Counted from the first letter of the stretch, positions 27,544 through 36,432 are shown. The stretch: DNA of 64,000 nt from Halostagnicola larsenii XH-48 (GCF_000517625.1 NZ_CP007055.1:248001-312000), one strand, 5' to 3'. Translations and numbers: made by a program. The notes: generated by a model not told the origin, from the sequence alone.

Positions 27544-27701
27544 CTTCGAACCCGTCGCCACCGCCGTGTGCATCGTTCCCACCGACGGATACCCGTGTCC
27601 GATGACGTTCTGGGTCCTGTTCGAACCTCGGGACTGGGCGGTCGACTCGAGACTCGGTCGTGGCTGACGGCCCGGTGAGTGTTCGAGTCAAAGCGGCGTG
27701 A

Positions 27702-27938
27702 TCACCGAACGGTAACGTATTCGTTGTCGATCTTTTCGATCAATCCCTGCGTCGATAGCGAGTTCGTGACGCTTAGCGTCGTCATTTTCTTCATGGATAA
27801 CGCGTCGCTCACCTCGCTTACCGTTGCACCGTCTGCTGCCTCGAGGTACAGGTACACGAGTTTCGCCTGCGGTGAGTTGAGTTCGGTCGGCAACGCGGTT
27901 TCCTCGGAGATGGGAGCGGTGGTGAGTTGCGCTTTCAT
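27702..27938 (-). CDS. Small winged-helix (MarR/TrmB-like) transcriptional regulator
   Basis: 78 residues. LNSPQAKLVYLYLEAADGATVSEVSDALSMKKMTTLSVTNSLSTQGLIEK is a compact winged helix: helix 1, recognition helix around SMKKMTTLSV, and a wing DNEYVTV. Cytoplasmic DNA-binding regulator by form; no target is visible. ATG 27938 is preferred over an upstream in-frame start because CTTATACC (minus strand) sits about 34 bases before it. Confidence 0.8.
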   Translation of the reverse strand: MKAQLTTAPISEETALPTELNSPQAKLVYLYLEAADGATVSEVSDALSMKKMTTLSVTNSLSTQGLIEKIDNEYVTVR

Positions 27939-28127
27939 CAGTCTGGAAACATCATCCACGAACTCCGGTATAAGTCTATGGTAGTGTGGATATATACTGG
28001 GTAATAGATAATAATGTGATAATATGTATTGGGTCGAAGGCACAAAGAAACGACCTGATGACATTCTCGAAACGGTATCCGTTATGCTCGTGTATAACGC
28101 GTCTCTCTCGCCCGTCCAGGTATTACC

Positions 28128-28161
28128 TCCGAAAGCGACCCCACGTCCTGTCGCTTCCGGA
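28128..28161. repeat. Long palindrome in the gap before the S2P gene
   Basis: TCCGAAAGCGAC (28128-28139) and GTCGCTTCCGGA (28150-28161) are inverted with one mismatch around a 10-base loop. The stem is strong enough for an RNA hairpin or could be an operator. Confidence 0.5.
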
Positions 28162-28369
28162 AATCGTCAACGAGATCATACGGACTATACAAAACTCCCC
28201 TCGAGATGGTGTCCCGTTCCGCGCTCTATTTGCCGAACATTTTCGCGGAACATCGGTGATATGGCTAAATCATGACATAGTCGTTATCAGAATTTATCGT
28301 CAATCGTTCTCGAGGAGAACCCCGAATTCGCCGACCCAATCCGGACGAACACCGCGTACCGGCGGCGTA

Positions 28370-28375
28370 TTTAAG
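28370..28375 (+). promoter_or_regulatory. TATA box of the S2P protease gene
   Basis: TTTAAG centred 27 bases before the ATG at 28400, so a leaderless mRNA is expected. Confidence 0.6.
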
Positions 28376-28399
28376 GTTCTTCCGCCGATATAAGAGGGT

Positions 28400-29680
28400 A
28401 TGTGGAAGAGCTTCCGAATCGGATCGTTGTTTGGGATCCCTATCAAGCTCGATCTGACGTTCCTGCTCGTTTTGCCCTTCTTTGCGTACCTCATCGGCGT
28501 CCAGATCGACGAGGTCGCGGGGCTGCTCAACGATCTGCTCGGGGCCGGGATCGATACGACAGCGGTTTCCAGCGGACCGATGCCGTTGTTGCTCGGATTC
28601 GCGGCGGCTATCGGGTTGTTCATCGGCGTCGTGTTCCACGAACTCGGCCACTCGTTGACCGCCCGACGGTACGGATTCCCGATCGATTCGATTACGCTCT
28701 GGCTGCTCGGCGGGATCGCGTCGTTCACGGAGATGCCCGAAGACTGGAAACAGGAACTGGCCATCGCAATCGCCGGTCCAATCGTGTCGGTACTCGTCGG
28801 CGCTCTCTCCTACGGCCTCTTTCTCGTTACGCCAGCTAGCTTCGACGGCGCGCTGTTCGTCTTCGGCTATCTCGCCGTTCTCAACGTCGCGCTCGCGGGG
28901 TTCAACATGCTTCCCGCGTTCCCGATGGACGGCGGCCGCGTGCTCCGAGCCCTTTTGGCCCGAAACAAGCCGTACGCAAAGGCGACCCAACAGGCCGCGA
29001 GCGTCGGGAAGTTCTTCGCGCTGTTGATGGGGTTGTTCGGGTTGCTCGTGACGTTCAACATCATCCTCATCGGCGTCGCATTTTTCATCTACATCGCCGC
29101 CTCGGGAGAGTCCCAGCAGGTGACGATGAAAGCCGCGTTTCAGGACGTTACGGTCAGCGACATCATGACGCCCGCTCGAGACCTTCACACCGTCGACCCC
29201 GACACCAGCGTCGAGGAACTCATCCAGCGAATGTTCTCCGAACGCCACACGGGGTATCCGGTACTCGACGACGGGCATCTCGTCGGCCTCGTAACGCTCT
29301 CGGATGCACAGGAGATCAAACCCGTCGAACGTGACGCGTTTACCGTTTCGGACGTGATGACGACGGATCTGCAGACGATCGGGGCGAACTCCGATGCGAT
29401 GACCGCGATCGAACGAATGCAATCGGAGCGAATCGGACGCCTTCTCGTCGTCGATGGAGACGATTCGATGACCCGCCCGGAAACGCCGATTCAGGACGAT
29501 GATGTCTACGACGACGGCGGGTTCGACGACCCCGTTTTCGAGGAAACTGGCGGTACCGGGCCGTCCGATCCCGGCAACCTCGTCGGACTGATCTCGAGAA
29601 CCGACATGATGACCGCGCTGAACATCGTCCAGCAAAGCGGCGAAGTAAATCACTCCTCACAATCCCAGCTCTCTGATTGA
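28400..29680 (+). CDS. Site-2 protease family metalloprotease with CBS domains
   Basis: 426 residues. HELGH (about residues 80-84) in a membrane segment and NMLPAFPMDGGRVLRALLARN (about 170-190) are the zinc-binding motifs of S2P intramembrane proteases (SpoIVFB-like group). Four or five membrane segments are followed by two CBS motifs (VSDIMTPARDLHTVDP..., VSDVMTTDLQTIGANSD...), the second interrupted by an acidic insert of about 35 residues (RPETPIQDDDVYDDGG). CBS domains usually sense adenosine nucleotides. Cleaves membrane-bound substrates; the target is unknown. Confidence 0.93.
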   Translation: MWKSFRIGSLFGIPIKLDLTFLLVLPFFAYLIGVQIDEVAGLLNDLLGAGIDTTAVSSGPMPLLLGFAAAIGLFIGVVFHELGHSLTARRYGFPIDSITLWLLGGIASFTEMPEDWKQELAIAIAGPIVSVLVGALSYGLFLVTPASFDGALFVFGYLAVLNVALAGFNMLPAFPMDGGRVLRALLARNKPYAKATQQAASVGKFFALLMGLFGLLVTFNIILIGVAFFIYIAASGESQQVTMKAAFQDVTVSDIMTPARDLHTVDPDTSVEELIQRMFSERHTGYPVLDDGHLVGLVTLSDAQEIKPVERDAFTVSDVMTTDLQTIGANSDAMTAIERMQSERIGRLLVVDGDDSMTRPETPIQDDDVYDDGGFDDPVFEETGGTGPSDPGNLVGLISRTDMMTALNIVQQSGEVNHSSQSQLSD

Positions 29681-30197
29681 AACCCGCTCGAGCCGCGATA
29701 CATTGTCGTCCCCGACGACGGGTCGGCAATCCCTCGAATGAAGCTCTCGAGACGGAACACGGTGTTTCGAACCCGTTTCCGAGAGTGAATCGACGCGCTC
29801 GACATAGTTCCGGGATTTTTGGAATGCGTTCGGCGCTCCCTTGTATATTGATACCAAAATTCACTGATCGTCGTGAACGCTCGTTTGGTCGAATCCACCT
29901 TTCCGCCGTTTTCCGACCTTATATTGTTACCAGTCGTTTGTAGATTGGCAAAACACGTTCTATACAGGTTGGTTCCTTACGAAATGTAAACGAACACCGT
30001 TTAGTGTTAGTGTCTGTTGTCAAATCACATGGATGGATACACGAGTGTAGTCCAGAACCACAATTATGGTGGTTCTTTGTGAATTTTGAATCTTCTCAGT
30101 TTACTCCTCGAGTCACACCAAACTCTCGACGGACGTGTGAGTGCAACGAAAACACTCGTCTCCGTGCACCCGTCGACGACCGTACACCCGTTGACGA
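29681..30197. other. 517-base gap before the MFS transporter
   Basis: No gene seen; moderately AT-rich. It holds AACAC...GTGTT (29993-30009) and a longer palindrome (listed) that could be operator sites of the transporter. Confidence 0.45.
30055..30077. promoter_or_regulatory. Palindrome upstream of the MFS transporter (possible operator)
   Basis: AGAACCAC, seven bases (AATTATG) and GTGGTTCT form a perfect 8-bp inverted repeat with an AT-rich centre, 121 bases before the ATG at 30198. Form and size fit a dimeric regulator site. Confidence 0.45.
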
Positions 30198-31541
30198 ATG
30201 AACCGCAAACAATCGTCGTCAGTCGGTGGCTCGGACGTTCGCGGGAGCCCCCGACGGGCGATTACGGTTTCGACGTTCGGATACTTCGTCGGATTTGCCG
30301 GTCTCGTCGTGTACAGCCCGGTCGCGACGGAGTTCGAAGACGCCCTCGGCCTCTCGGGGGTGCTACTGGGTTTGCTCGTCGCCGCTCCACAGTTGACTGG
30401 GACGTTGCTTCGTCTGCCTTTCGGCGCGTGGGTCGAAGATGTCGGCGCGAAGAAACCGTTCGCCATCCTGCTCGGGTTATCCGTTGTTGGGATGGGCGGA
30501 TTACTCGGTATTCTCCTGACGGCGTACCCGGACGATCTGACGATGGTCCACTATCCGCTCGTGTTCGTCTTCGGTTCGTTGAGCGGCTGTGGGATCGCGA
30601 CGTTCTCCGTCGGCGTCGTCGATACGTCCTACTGGTACCAGGCCAACCGGCAGGGAACGGTGCTCGCTCTCTTCGCCGGACTCGGAACCATGTCGCCGGG
30701 CCTGTTTACGATCGTCTCGCCGCTCGCACTCCTGGCGTTCGGGTTGACGGGGACGTACGCCGCGTGGTTCGTCTTCCTCGTTATCGGGACGATCGTCTTC
30801 GTGCGTTTCGCTGTCGACGCGCCGTACTTTCAATATCGACGCCGCGGGTTCGACGAGGGCCAGGCAAAAGAGCGCGCACAAGCTGTCGGCCAGGAGCTGT
30901 TCCCGGACGGCGATGCGGTGGCGTCGATGCGCACGGCAGCTACCACGTGGCGGTCGTGGATGCTCACCGCACTGTTTTTCGCTTCGTTCGGCGGCTACCT
31001 CGCGTTGACGGTCTGGTATCCTTCCTACTGGACGAACCTCCACGGGTTCGACGTACAGACTGCCGGAATCGTTACGGCGCTTAGCTTCACGCTGCTCTCG
31101 CCGCTCTGTCGAATCGGCGGCGGCGTCGTCAGTGACCGGTTCGGCGGGGAAGGAGTTACCGTCCTGAGTTTCGGTGCGATCACGCTCGCAACGCTCGTCC
31201 TCGTCGTTACCCGTGATCTATCCACCGCGATCGCCGCGACGATGCTGCTCGGTGCGGGGATGGGAGTCGCCAGCGCGGCGATCTACCAGTTGCTCCCGAA
31301 GTACGTCCCCGAGGCCGTCGGCGGAGCATCGGGACTCGTCAGTGGTGTCGGCGGATTCGGTGGGTTCATCGTTCCACCAGTACTCGGACTCTTCGTCGAC
31401 GCTCAGGGCCCCTCCGGCTACGCGACCGGCTTCGTCGTCTATCTCGCCCTCGGGCTCGCCGGTATCGTTCTCGCGACCACGCTCTACCGGACTCGATCGG
31501 CGACGATCAGCTCGAGCACGGCCGTCCCCGCCGACGATTGA
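30198..31541 (+). CDS. MFS transporter, nitrate/nitrite porter (NarK)-like
   Basis: 447 residues with 12 predicted membrane segments. The segment PQLTGTLLRLPFGAWVEDVGAKKPF (segments 2-3) with its Arg, and SLCRIGGGVVSDRFGG-like LLSPLCRIGGGVVSDRFGGE (segments 8-9), carry the paired Arg and Gly-rich helices of the NNP family (NarK/NrtP). An extended cytoplasmic loop (FQYRRRGFDEGQAKERAQAVGQ) lies mid-protein. Nitrate or nitrite is the likely substrate, but no nitrate reductase genes are adjacent, so another anion is possible. Confidence 0.85.
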   Translation: MNRKQSSSVGGSDVRGSPRRAITVSTFGYFVGFAGLVVYSPVATEFEDALGLSGVLLGLLVAAPQLTGTLLRLPFGAWVEDVGAKKPFAILLGLSVVGMGGLLGILLTAYPDDLTMVHYPLVFVFGSLSGCGIATFSVGVVDTSYWYQANRQGTVLALFAGLGTMSPGLFTIVSPLALLAFGLTGTYAAWFVFLVIGTIVFVRFAVDAPYFQYRRRGFDEGQAKERAQAVGQELFPDGDAVASMRTAATTWRSWMLTALFFASFGGYLALTVWYPSYWTNLHGFDVQTAGIVTALSFTLLSPLCRIGGGVVSDRFGGEGVTVLSFGAITLATLVLVVTRDLSTAIAATMLLGAGMGVASAAIYQLLPKYVPEAVGGASGLVSGVGGFGGFIVPPVLGLFVDAQGPSGYATGFVVYLALGLAGIVLATTLYRTRSATISSSTAVPADD

Positions 31542-31552
31542 CGGTCCGTTCG

Positions 31553-31600
31553 CTCCTCCGTATAGTCGTCGCGAAAAGGTCCAGGTGCGAGAATTGAACC
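31553..31600 (-). repeat. Truncated copy of the tRNA-His 3' end plus flank
   Basis: 48 bases identical but for one base to 31645-31692, direct orientation, 92 bp apart. The copy covers the last 22 bases of tRNA-His (31579-31600) and the 26 bases beyond its 3' end, so the duplicated unit crosses the tRNA boundary. Confidence 0.75.
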
Positions 31601-31670
31601 ACGGTCGTTTCACTCTCTGATTCGATTCTCGATTGGCGTTTTCACTCCTCCGTATAGTCGTCGCGAAAAA

Positions 31671-31744
31671 GTCCAGGTGCGAGAATTGAACCCGCGTCTC
31701 AGCCTCCACAAGGCTGAAGGATAGTCCACTACCCCAACCCGGAC
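31671..31744 (-). tRNA. tRNA-His (anticodon GTG)
   Basis: 74 nt including the encoded extra 5' G(-1) (31744) that pairs with C73 (31671), a histidine identity mark. Acceptor TCCGGGT/ACCTGGA with one G-T pair, anticodon loop TTGTGGA (GTG), T-loop TTCAATT. No intron. A partial copy of its 3' end lies downstream. Confidence 0.95.
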
Positions 31745-31881
31745 ACGCGTACTTCTATGTAATCGCGGAGTACCTGAAATACGTTACGCTCTCGAGGACG
31801 CCGTGTCACGGTGTGTCGGTCCGCTCGAGGAACCGCTTCCGAGCCGTTTTTGGCGCTCGCTCGCGTATCCTCGCCCAACGC

Positions 31882-32337
31882 GTGGCCATCACCGACAAAA
31901 TCTACGTCAAAAATCACCGGCAGTTGAGCTCTCAGCTCGAGACGAACATCCCGAAAGGCGCGTTCAAGGGTGCGACGCTTGATCTGCTCTTTCAGGGAAA
32001 GGGTCTCGAGAAGTTAGACGAGGCCACCAGAGAACGAGTCCTCGATTTTGCGGGTGACTTTCTCGACTGCAACTGCGACAACAACCCCTACTGTGGCTGT
32101 CCGGAACGGAAGTTCATCCAATATCTCCTCGAGTTGCGCGCGCAGGGGCTGGGCCCGGACGCCATCGTCGACGTGATGAGCGACGACTACATGGTGTACG
32201 CTTACTCCGGCGACGTTCTTTCGTTTCTCGACAGCGGAATCCGAACGCTCGAGGCCGCAGAAGGGCTGGCTCGAGTCGACGGACACGGCGAGAAACGCGA
32301 CGAGATTCGGCAGGTCAAGAACGATTTGGCCCGATAG
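31882..32337 (+). CDS. DUF5814 family protein
   Basis: 151 residues from a GTG start (VAITDKIYVKNHRQLSS). GAFKGATLDLLFQGKGLEKLDEATRERVLDFAGDFLDC is followed by a Cys cluster (CNCDNNPYCGCPERK, four Cys about residues 62-72) that could bind zinc or iron-sulfur, and helices to the end (ELRAQGLGPDAIVDVMSDDY). I recall it as the haloarchaeal DUF5814 domain; function unknown. A longer in-frame version from 31813 is Arg/Ser-rich and not believed. Confidence 0.85.
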   Translation: MAITDKIYVKNHRQLSSQLETNIPKGAFKGATLDLLFQGKGLEKLDEATRERVLDFAGDFLDCNCDNNPYCGCPERKFIQYLLELRAQGLGPDAIVDVMSDDYMVYAYSGDVLSFLDSGIRTLEAAEGLARVDGHGEKRDEIRQVKNDLAR

Positions 32338-32370
32338 TGCGAGATAACCGATAGCTCCGAGCCGACGGGA

Positions 32371-32778
32371 TTACCGGAGCGGATACTGCTCGTCGTCCTC
32401 GTCGAGGTCGTCGAGCAACAACACTTCATCTTCTTCCCCTTCGAGTCGGCTCCGTAGCTCTGAGACGTACGATTTGTGCTCCTCGAGTTGCTCGCGGAGG
32501 TGTTCGGCTTCGAGCTCGAGGCGTTCGTGTTCGCGGACGAAACTCTTCGGCACCTCGACGGTCGGCGGATAGGTCGGCTCGTCGCCGTCGTCGCTCGTCC
32601 GGCTGGCGAGTTCGGACTCGGGAACGACCTCGACCTGTCCGTCGTGTTCGACCAGCAGGTCGACGTAATCGCGAAACACGGCGGACAACGAGATGTCGCG
32701 CTCCTCGGCGATATCCTGTAGCGCTTTGAACGCGTCCTCGTTCACCCGGAACGAGATCGTCTTGTTCTTGTTGCCCAT
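32371..32778 (-). CDS. Ribbon-helix-helix protein with coiled coil
   Basis: 135 residues from ATG 32778. MGNKNKTISFRVNEDAFKALQDIAEERDISLSAVFRDYVDLLVEHD (1-46) is a ribbon-helix-helix DNA-binding domain (beta strand ISFRVNED). A coiled coil (FVREHERLELEAEHLREQLEEHKSYVSELRSRLEG) and an acidic tail follow. A dimeric regulator by form; its promoter target is unknown. Next to the RPA genes but separated by 137 bases. The extension to 32841 is unlikely. Confidence 0.88.
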   Translation of the reverse strand: MGNKNKTISFRVNEDAFKALQDIAEERDISLSAVFRDYVDLLVEHDGQVEVVPESELASRTSDDGDEPTYPPTVEVPKSFVREHERLELEAEHLREQLEEHKSYVSELRSRLEGEEDEVLLLDDLDEDDEQYPLR

Positions 32779-32915
32779 TGGTACCGATACTGTCGTCGAT
32801 TCACTTAACGATTTGTCAGACGTTCTCGATCTGCGTATCACGGAAATTCGAACAGTACGCTGCTTATCTGCGGCAATCTGTAAAAATATACGGTGGATGG
32901 ACTACCGACTGTCGC

Positions 32916-33542
32916 TCAGGCCGGGGCCTCGAGATCCTCGAGGCTCTCTAAGGCCTGAATCACGTCGCGGCGGTAGTTCTCGACCGGCGAGTCGTACCGC
33001 TCGCGAGCCATCTGGGCGTACTCGTTGCCGGGTGCCGTCGATGCGCTTTCGGGGGCCTCCTGTTCGGCTTCCCACTCCTCGAAGGCCTCGATCCGCTCGA
33101 TGGTGCGTTCGGCGGTTTCGACGACCCAGCGGTTGCGGGTCGCGTCGTCGACGATCGAAATCGATTCGGGTCGAACGGAGACGTTGACGCTCCCGTCTTC
33201 TGTCTCGTACGTTCGGGGCTTGCCGACGATAGCAACGTACGCCGGCGGCTCCGTATCTCGCAGGACCGCGGCGGCTTCGGGCTGGTACTGGCCGGCGTAG
33301 ACGAAGAACGTCCCCGTCGGATCGACGACGCGGCCGCGCCAGTATTCGCTCTCGTCGCCGACGTCTTCGGTTTCGGTGAGCGTGCCGACGATGAACGCGC
33401 GGTTCGCGCGGTCGCCCGTCGGGAGCAACGCGTAGTTCGGCGCGCGCTCGTCGTCGCTTTCTTTGAACGTGTACGTCGAGTCGTTGAATTCGGAGGCGAA
33501 GACGCGACGTGCGACTTCGCGGGTGAGTTCTGCCTGAGACAT
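32916..33542 (-). CDS. rpap3: RPA-associated protein (Rpap3-type)
   Basis: 208 residues. Begins REVARRVFASEFNDSTYTFKESDDERAPNYALLPTGDRANRAFIVGTLTETEDVG and contains an OB-like beta region (RGRVVDPTGTFFVYAGQYQPEA). This is the COG3390 partner encoded directly downstream of rpa3 in haloarchaea. In Haloferax volcanii the pair RPA3/Rpap3 binds ssDNA together. Here too it follows rpa3 with a one-base gap (ATG right behind the rpa3 stop), so translation is coupled. Confidence 0.93.
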   Translation of the reverse strand: MSQAELTREVARRVFASEFNDSTYTFKESDDERAPNYALLPTGDRANRAFIVGTLTETEDVGDESEYWRGRVVDPTGTFFVYAGQYQPEAAAVLRDTEPPAYVAIVGKPRTYETEDGSVNVSVRPESISIVDDATRNRWVVETAERTIERIEAFEEWEAEQEAPESASTAPGNEYAQMARERYDSPVENYRRDVIQALESLEDLEAPA

Positions 33543-33543
33543 G

Positions 33544-34473
33544 TTACATCGACCTCGCTTTGATCAGCAACTGTTCAGCATCGACCGGTCCGTCGAGTTC
33601 CTCGACGTCGTCCGCGAGGACGTATCGCCCGAAGGTCGGCCCCTCGATGCGGTAGTAGGTCCCGATGATCTTCTCGCGGATTTCGTCGGCGACGACCGTC
33701 GTATCGAGCGCGTCCATCGCCATCTCCTTGCCTTCCTCGAGACTGATGCCGGTCAGTGATTCGGTCGCCTCGGCGTCGAAGATGACCTCGTGGGCGTCGA
33801 TTCCGTCGTCGACGACGCCCTTGATGCGGAGGTCGAACTCGCCTTCGACCTCGCCGTGTTCGTTACAGCGACCGTTCTGGAGGACGCGCGTGCAGTCCTC
33901 CTCCGGGCAGCGCTTGATGAGGCCGCTGCCGCTTTGCATGTCGACGAGCGCGCCTTCGATCTCCGAGGTGTCGTCGCCGACCTCGATGTCGTCTTCGAGT
34001 TCCTCGACGACGGTCGTGCTGTTGAGTTTGACCGAGTACCGACCCTGATACTCGTCGGTGACGACGTTTTTGAGTTCGTAGACGCCGCCTTCCTCGAGCG
34101 ATGGAAGCTCGGATTTCGCCCACTTGGTGAACTTGATCGTCCCCGTCGGGTCACCGAGTAGACCCACCTGCGCGACGGAGTCGCTTCGGGGGTCCCAGAG
34201 TTCGATGACCTTCGCGGTGATGTCGACCCACTGCTCTTCTTCCTCGATATCTTCGACGTTAACGGCCTCGCTGCCGCCGCTTGCGATGTCCTCGCGCTCG
34301 AGGCCCGCCTCCTCGAGGTAATGGTTCGTGACGCTCCGACGGCCTTCGTCGACCGGTACTTTGTACTCGTCGACGAGGGTGGTCAGGCGCTCCTCGACGT
34401 CGTCGACCGTGATGTCGAGATGGTCTGAAAACTGGTCGTGTATGTCTTCGGCGTGTTGTCGTACGTCGCTCAT
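33544..34473 (-). CDS. rpa3: Replication factor A, RPA3 type (ssDNA-binding)
   Basis: 309 residues. Two OB folds: WVDITAKVIELWDPRSDSVAQVGLLGDPTGTIKFTKWAKSELPSLEEG (about residues 75-125) and a second one near FDLRIKGVVDDGIDAHEVIFD, separated by a zinc finger CPEEDC...CNEH (about 194-208). Matches Haloferax RPA3. Binds and protects ssDNA in replication and repair. ATG 34473 preferred; GGAGGAGG stands eight bases before it and a TATA box further up. Confidence 0.94.
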   Translation of the reverse strand: MSDVRQHAEDIHDQFSDHLDITVDDVEERLTTLVDEYKVPVDEGRRSVTNHYLEEAGLEREDIASGGSEAVNVEDIEEEEQWVDITAKVIELWDPRSDSVAQVGLLGDPTGTIKFTKWAKSELPSLEEGGVYELKNVVTDEYQGRYSVKLNSTTVVEELEDDIEVGDDTSEIEGALVDMQSGSGLIKRCPEEDCTRVLQNGRCNEHGEVEGEFDLRIKGVVDDGIDAHEVIFDAEATESLTGISLEEGKEMAMDALDTTVVADEIREKIIGTYYRIEGPTFGRYVLADDVEELDGPVDAEQLLIKARSM

Positions 34474-34482
34474 GGTTTCTCG

Positions 34483-34490
34483 CCTCCTCC
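34483..34490 (-). promoter_or_regulatory. Shine-Dalgarno of rpa3
   Basis: On the minus strand GGAGGAGG lies 9 bases before ATG 34473. Most genes in this window have no such signal, so rpa3 is translated with a true leader. Confidence 0.6.
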
Positions 34491-34531
34491 TGTGTATCAA
34501 TGGGAGGCATACCGGTGTTCGTTCCCAATAC

Positions 34532-34540
34532 TATTTAAAC
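34532..34540 (-). promoter_or_regulatory. TATA box of rpa3
   Basis: On the minus strand GTTTAAATA, about 60 bases before the ATG, consistent with a leader of some 35 bases holding the Shine-Dalgarno sequence. Confidence 0.55.
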
Positions 34541-34755
34541 TGCCGCCACCGGAGCGAAAGTGATCAACTGCGGTTGTGCCGCGTCCAAGCGGTCTTTGAG
34601 AGGGACGCGAGACGGCAGTCAGGGCTGCTCGCGTTTCTGACTGGAAGTGCTAATTCGAGTCGAGGACGTCGATGTTTCGCCTTCGGTGCTCTCGATGGAT
34701 CTCTCGCGTGCGGCGACGAACCTATGTGGCCGGCTCTCGAACTGTCATCGAAGCC

Positions 34756-35067
34756 ATGCCAGACAGGCGTCGCCTCGAGCGGTTCGTTCGCGCGAAACTC
34801 CGGCGAGCGGGCGCACAGTACGAAGGGTTGCGTCGATCGACCGACGAGCAACTCGAGGAGGCTCGATCGGCCTACGAGGGGGCCAAACACGCGCGCACGC
34901 TGCCGACCGACGAGGCGGGCCGGGCGAAAATCGTCTGTCGGCGCTACGCCGAACAGCGGGCGGCGAAACTCGACGAGGAGTACCGCCCGGCGTGTTACGA
35001 GAACGGGCATCCGGACTGTGAGGGCTGTGTCGAGGACGTTCGATCGGGTCGGATCGAGACCTGGTGA
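34756..35067 (+). CDS. DUF7091 family protein (small haloarchaeal Cys protein)
   Basis: 103 residues from ATG 34756. Basic helical N-terminus (MPDRRRLERFVRAKLRRAGAQYE) and a C-terminal conserved block GRAKIVCRRYAEQRA ... RPACYENGHPDCEGCVEDVRSGRIETW with Cys/His spaced CxxxxHxxCxxC, a likely zinc site. I recall this as DUF7091. Function unknown. An upstream extension to 34672 is Arg-rich and rejected. Confidence 0.82.
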   Translation: MPDRRRLERFVRAKLRRAGAQYEGLRRSTDEQLEEARSAYEGAKHARTLPTDEAGRAKIVCRRYAEQRAAKLDEEYRPACYENGHPDCEGCVEDVRSGRIETW

Positions 35068-35125
35068 GGGGACGCCGTTCGGCAGTCGTCGGCGGCGATG
35101 GGGGGAGGTCCCGAGGGCGATAGAG

Positions 35126-36304
35126 TCAGGATCCAACGACGATGGCCCAGATTGCCCCGATAAGTGCGAAAACGGTGAGGAGGATAACTACCGTGTAGGA
35201 GCCGGTCGACGCGACGATTGCGGTCCCGACCGGCGGGGCGACGAGCGAGAACGTTCCGATCGCGACGTTGAAGACGCCGATGATGGCGGTATCTTTCGTG
35301 CGGCTGTAGGTCTGCATCAGGACGGGAATATACAGCGTCGCGGACCCGCCGAGACCGATACCGAGACAGAAGACCGAAAGCGCAGTCGACGCCGAGTGAG
35401 ACGGCACCAACAGCGCCCCGCCGATCGCTGCACTCCCGAGCGAGGCGATAAACGTCCGCCTGTAGCCCATGATGTCGGCGACGAATCCGCTCCCGAGTCT
35501 CGAGATGATGCTAAAGCCGCCGACGAACCCGAACGCGAGCGACGCGCCGGCCGCGGTCATTCCGCGAGCGGTAAACAGATCGATCGCGTAGGCCGCGAGC
35601 AACTGGTACCACGCAAAGGAGAGTCCGACCCCGACGAACAGCAGCCGGAACGTCCGGGTTCCGGCCAACTGGCGCAGCCACTTGAGGATCTCGCCGGACG
35701 AGGCTGTCGATCGCTCGGCCCATCCGGGGCGTCGACAGGTGACGCCGGCGGCGAAGAACGCGACTGTGGTGATCGACATGATGATGAGAAACCCCTCCCG
35801 CACGCCGCTATACTCGATGGCGTACTGCCACGCCGGGGGGAGGACGAACAGGCCGAGCCCGTTACCGGCGAAGATGAGCCCCGTCGCGGCGCCGCGATAG
35901 GACTCGAACCACCTGGGTATAATCGACGCGAGGACGACGAACATCGTCCCGAGCGCCAGGCCGAGTAACCCGAAGACGACGAGTAGCCCGGCGTATCCCC
36001 TGACGACGTACAACGACGGGGCGAGCAGTCCCGAAATCACAGCGCAGACGAGCAAGATGGTTCGGGACGGAACGCGAGCGCCGAAGACGCCGACGACGCC
36101 GGCACCGATGTAGAACGTAAAGAGCATGATCGCGAACACGGTCGAAAGCGCCACCGGTTCGACGCCGAACGCGTCGCTGAACGGCGTCATGAAGACGCCG
36201 TAGGAGAAGGCCGTCCCGAAGGTGAATATCATCGCCAGCGCGCCGCTGAAGGCTACGAGCCAGCTTCGGCGGCCATCGGGCGATTCCCCACTCGAGTGGC
36301 TCAC
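35126..36304 (-). CDS. MFS transporter (OFA/monocarboxylate-type)
   Basis: 392 residues, about 12 membrane segments. Segment 1 FGTAFSYGVFMTPFSDAFGVE and the GTMFVVLASIIPRWFESYRGAATGLIFAGNGLG motif match the oxalate/formate antiporter and monocarboxylate porter group of MFS. It probably carries a small organic acid; no catabolic genes adjoin. The end IGAIWAIVVGS has almost no tail. A divergent start with the CDGSH gene is not seen; both run leftward, 129 bases apart. Confidence 0.88.
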   Translation of the reverse strand: MSHSSGESPDGRRSWLVAFSGALAMIFTFGTAFSYGVFMTPFSDAFGVEPVALSTVFAIMLFTFYIGAGVVGVFGARVPSRTILLVCAVISGLLAPSLYVVRGYAGLLVVFGLLGLALGTMFVVLASIIPRWFESYRGAATGLIFAGNGLGLFVLPPAWQYAIEYSGVREGFLIIMSITTVAFFAAGVTCRRPGWAERSTASSGEILKWLRQLAGTRTFRLLFVGVGLSFAWYQLLAAYAIDLFTARGMTAAGASLAFGFVGGFSIISRLGSGFVADIMGYRRTFIASLGSAAIGGALLVPSHSASTALSVFCLGIGLGGSATLYIPVLMQTYSRTKDTAIIGVFNVAIGTFSLVAPPVGTAIVASTGSYTVVILLTVFALIGAIWAIVVGS

Positions 36305-36432
36305 ACCCGAGTGTTGGCACTGGGCGGAGAAAGTGTTCTGATATCCCCCGATTATGGCCGCGTTCCGCGGTGGGGTGGAACGTTCGATGACGCTGAGGAA
36401 TCATCCACGCTGGTTCGATTGGTTCGGCTGCT

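Larger units (their letters stand above)
27939..28399. other. Divergent promoter region with palindromes
   Basis: 461 bases between the divergent winged-helix and S2P genes. Besides their TATA boxes it holds GTTAT...ATAAC (28081-28098) and a 12-bp near-perfect palindrome (28128-28161). No gene is supported; a small RNA or regulator sites are possible. Confidence 0.45.
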
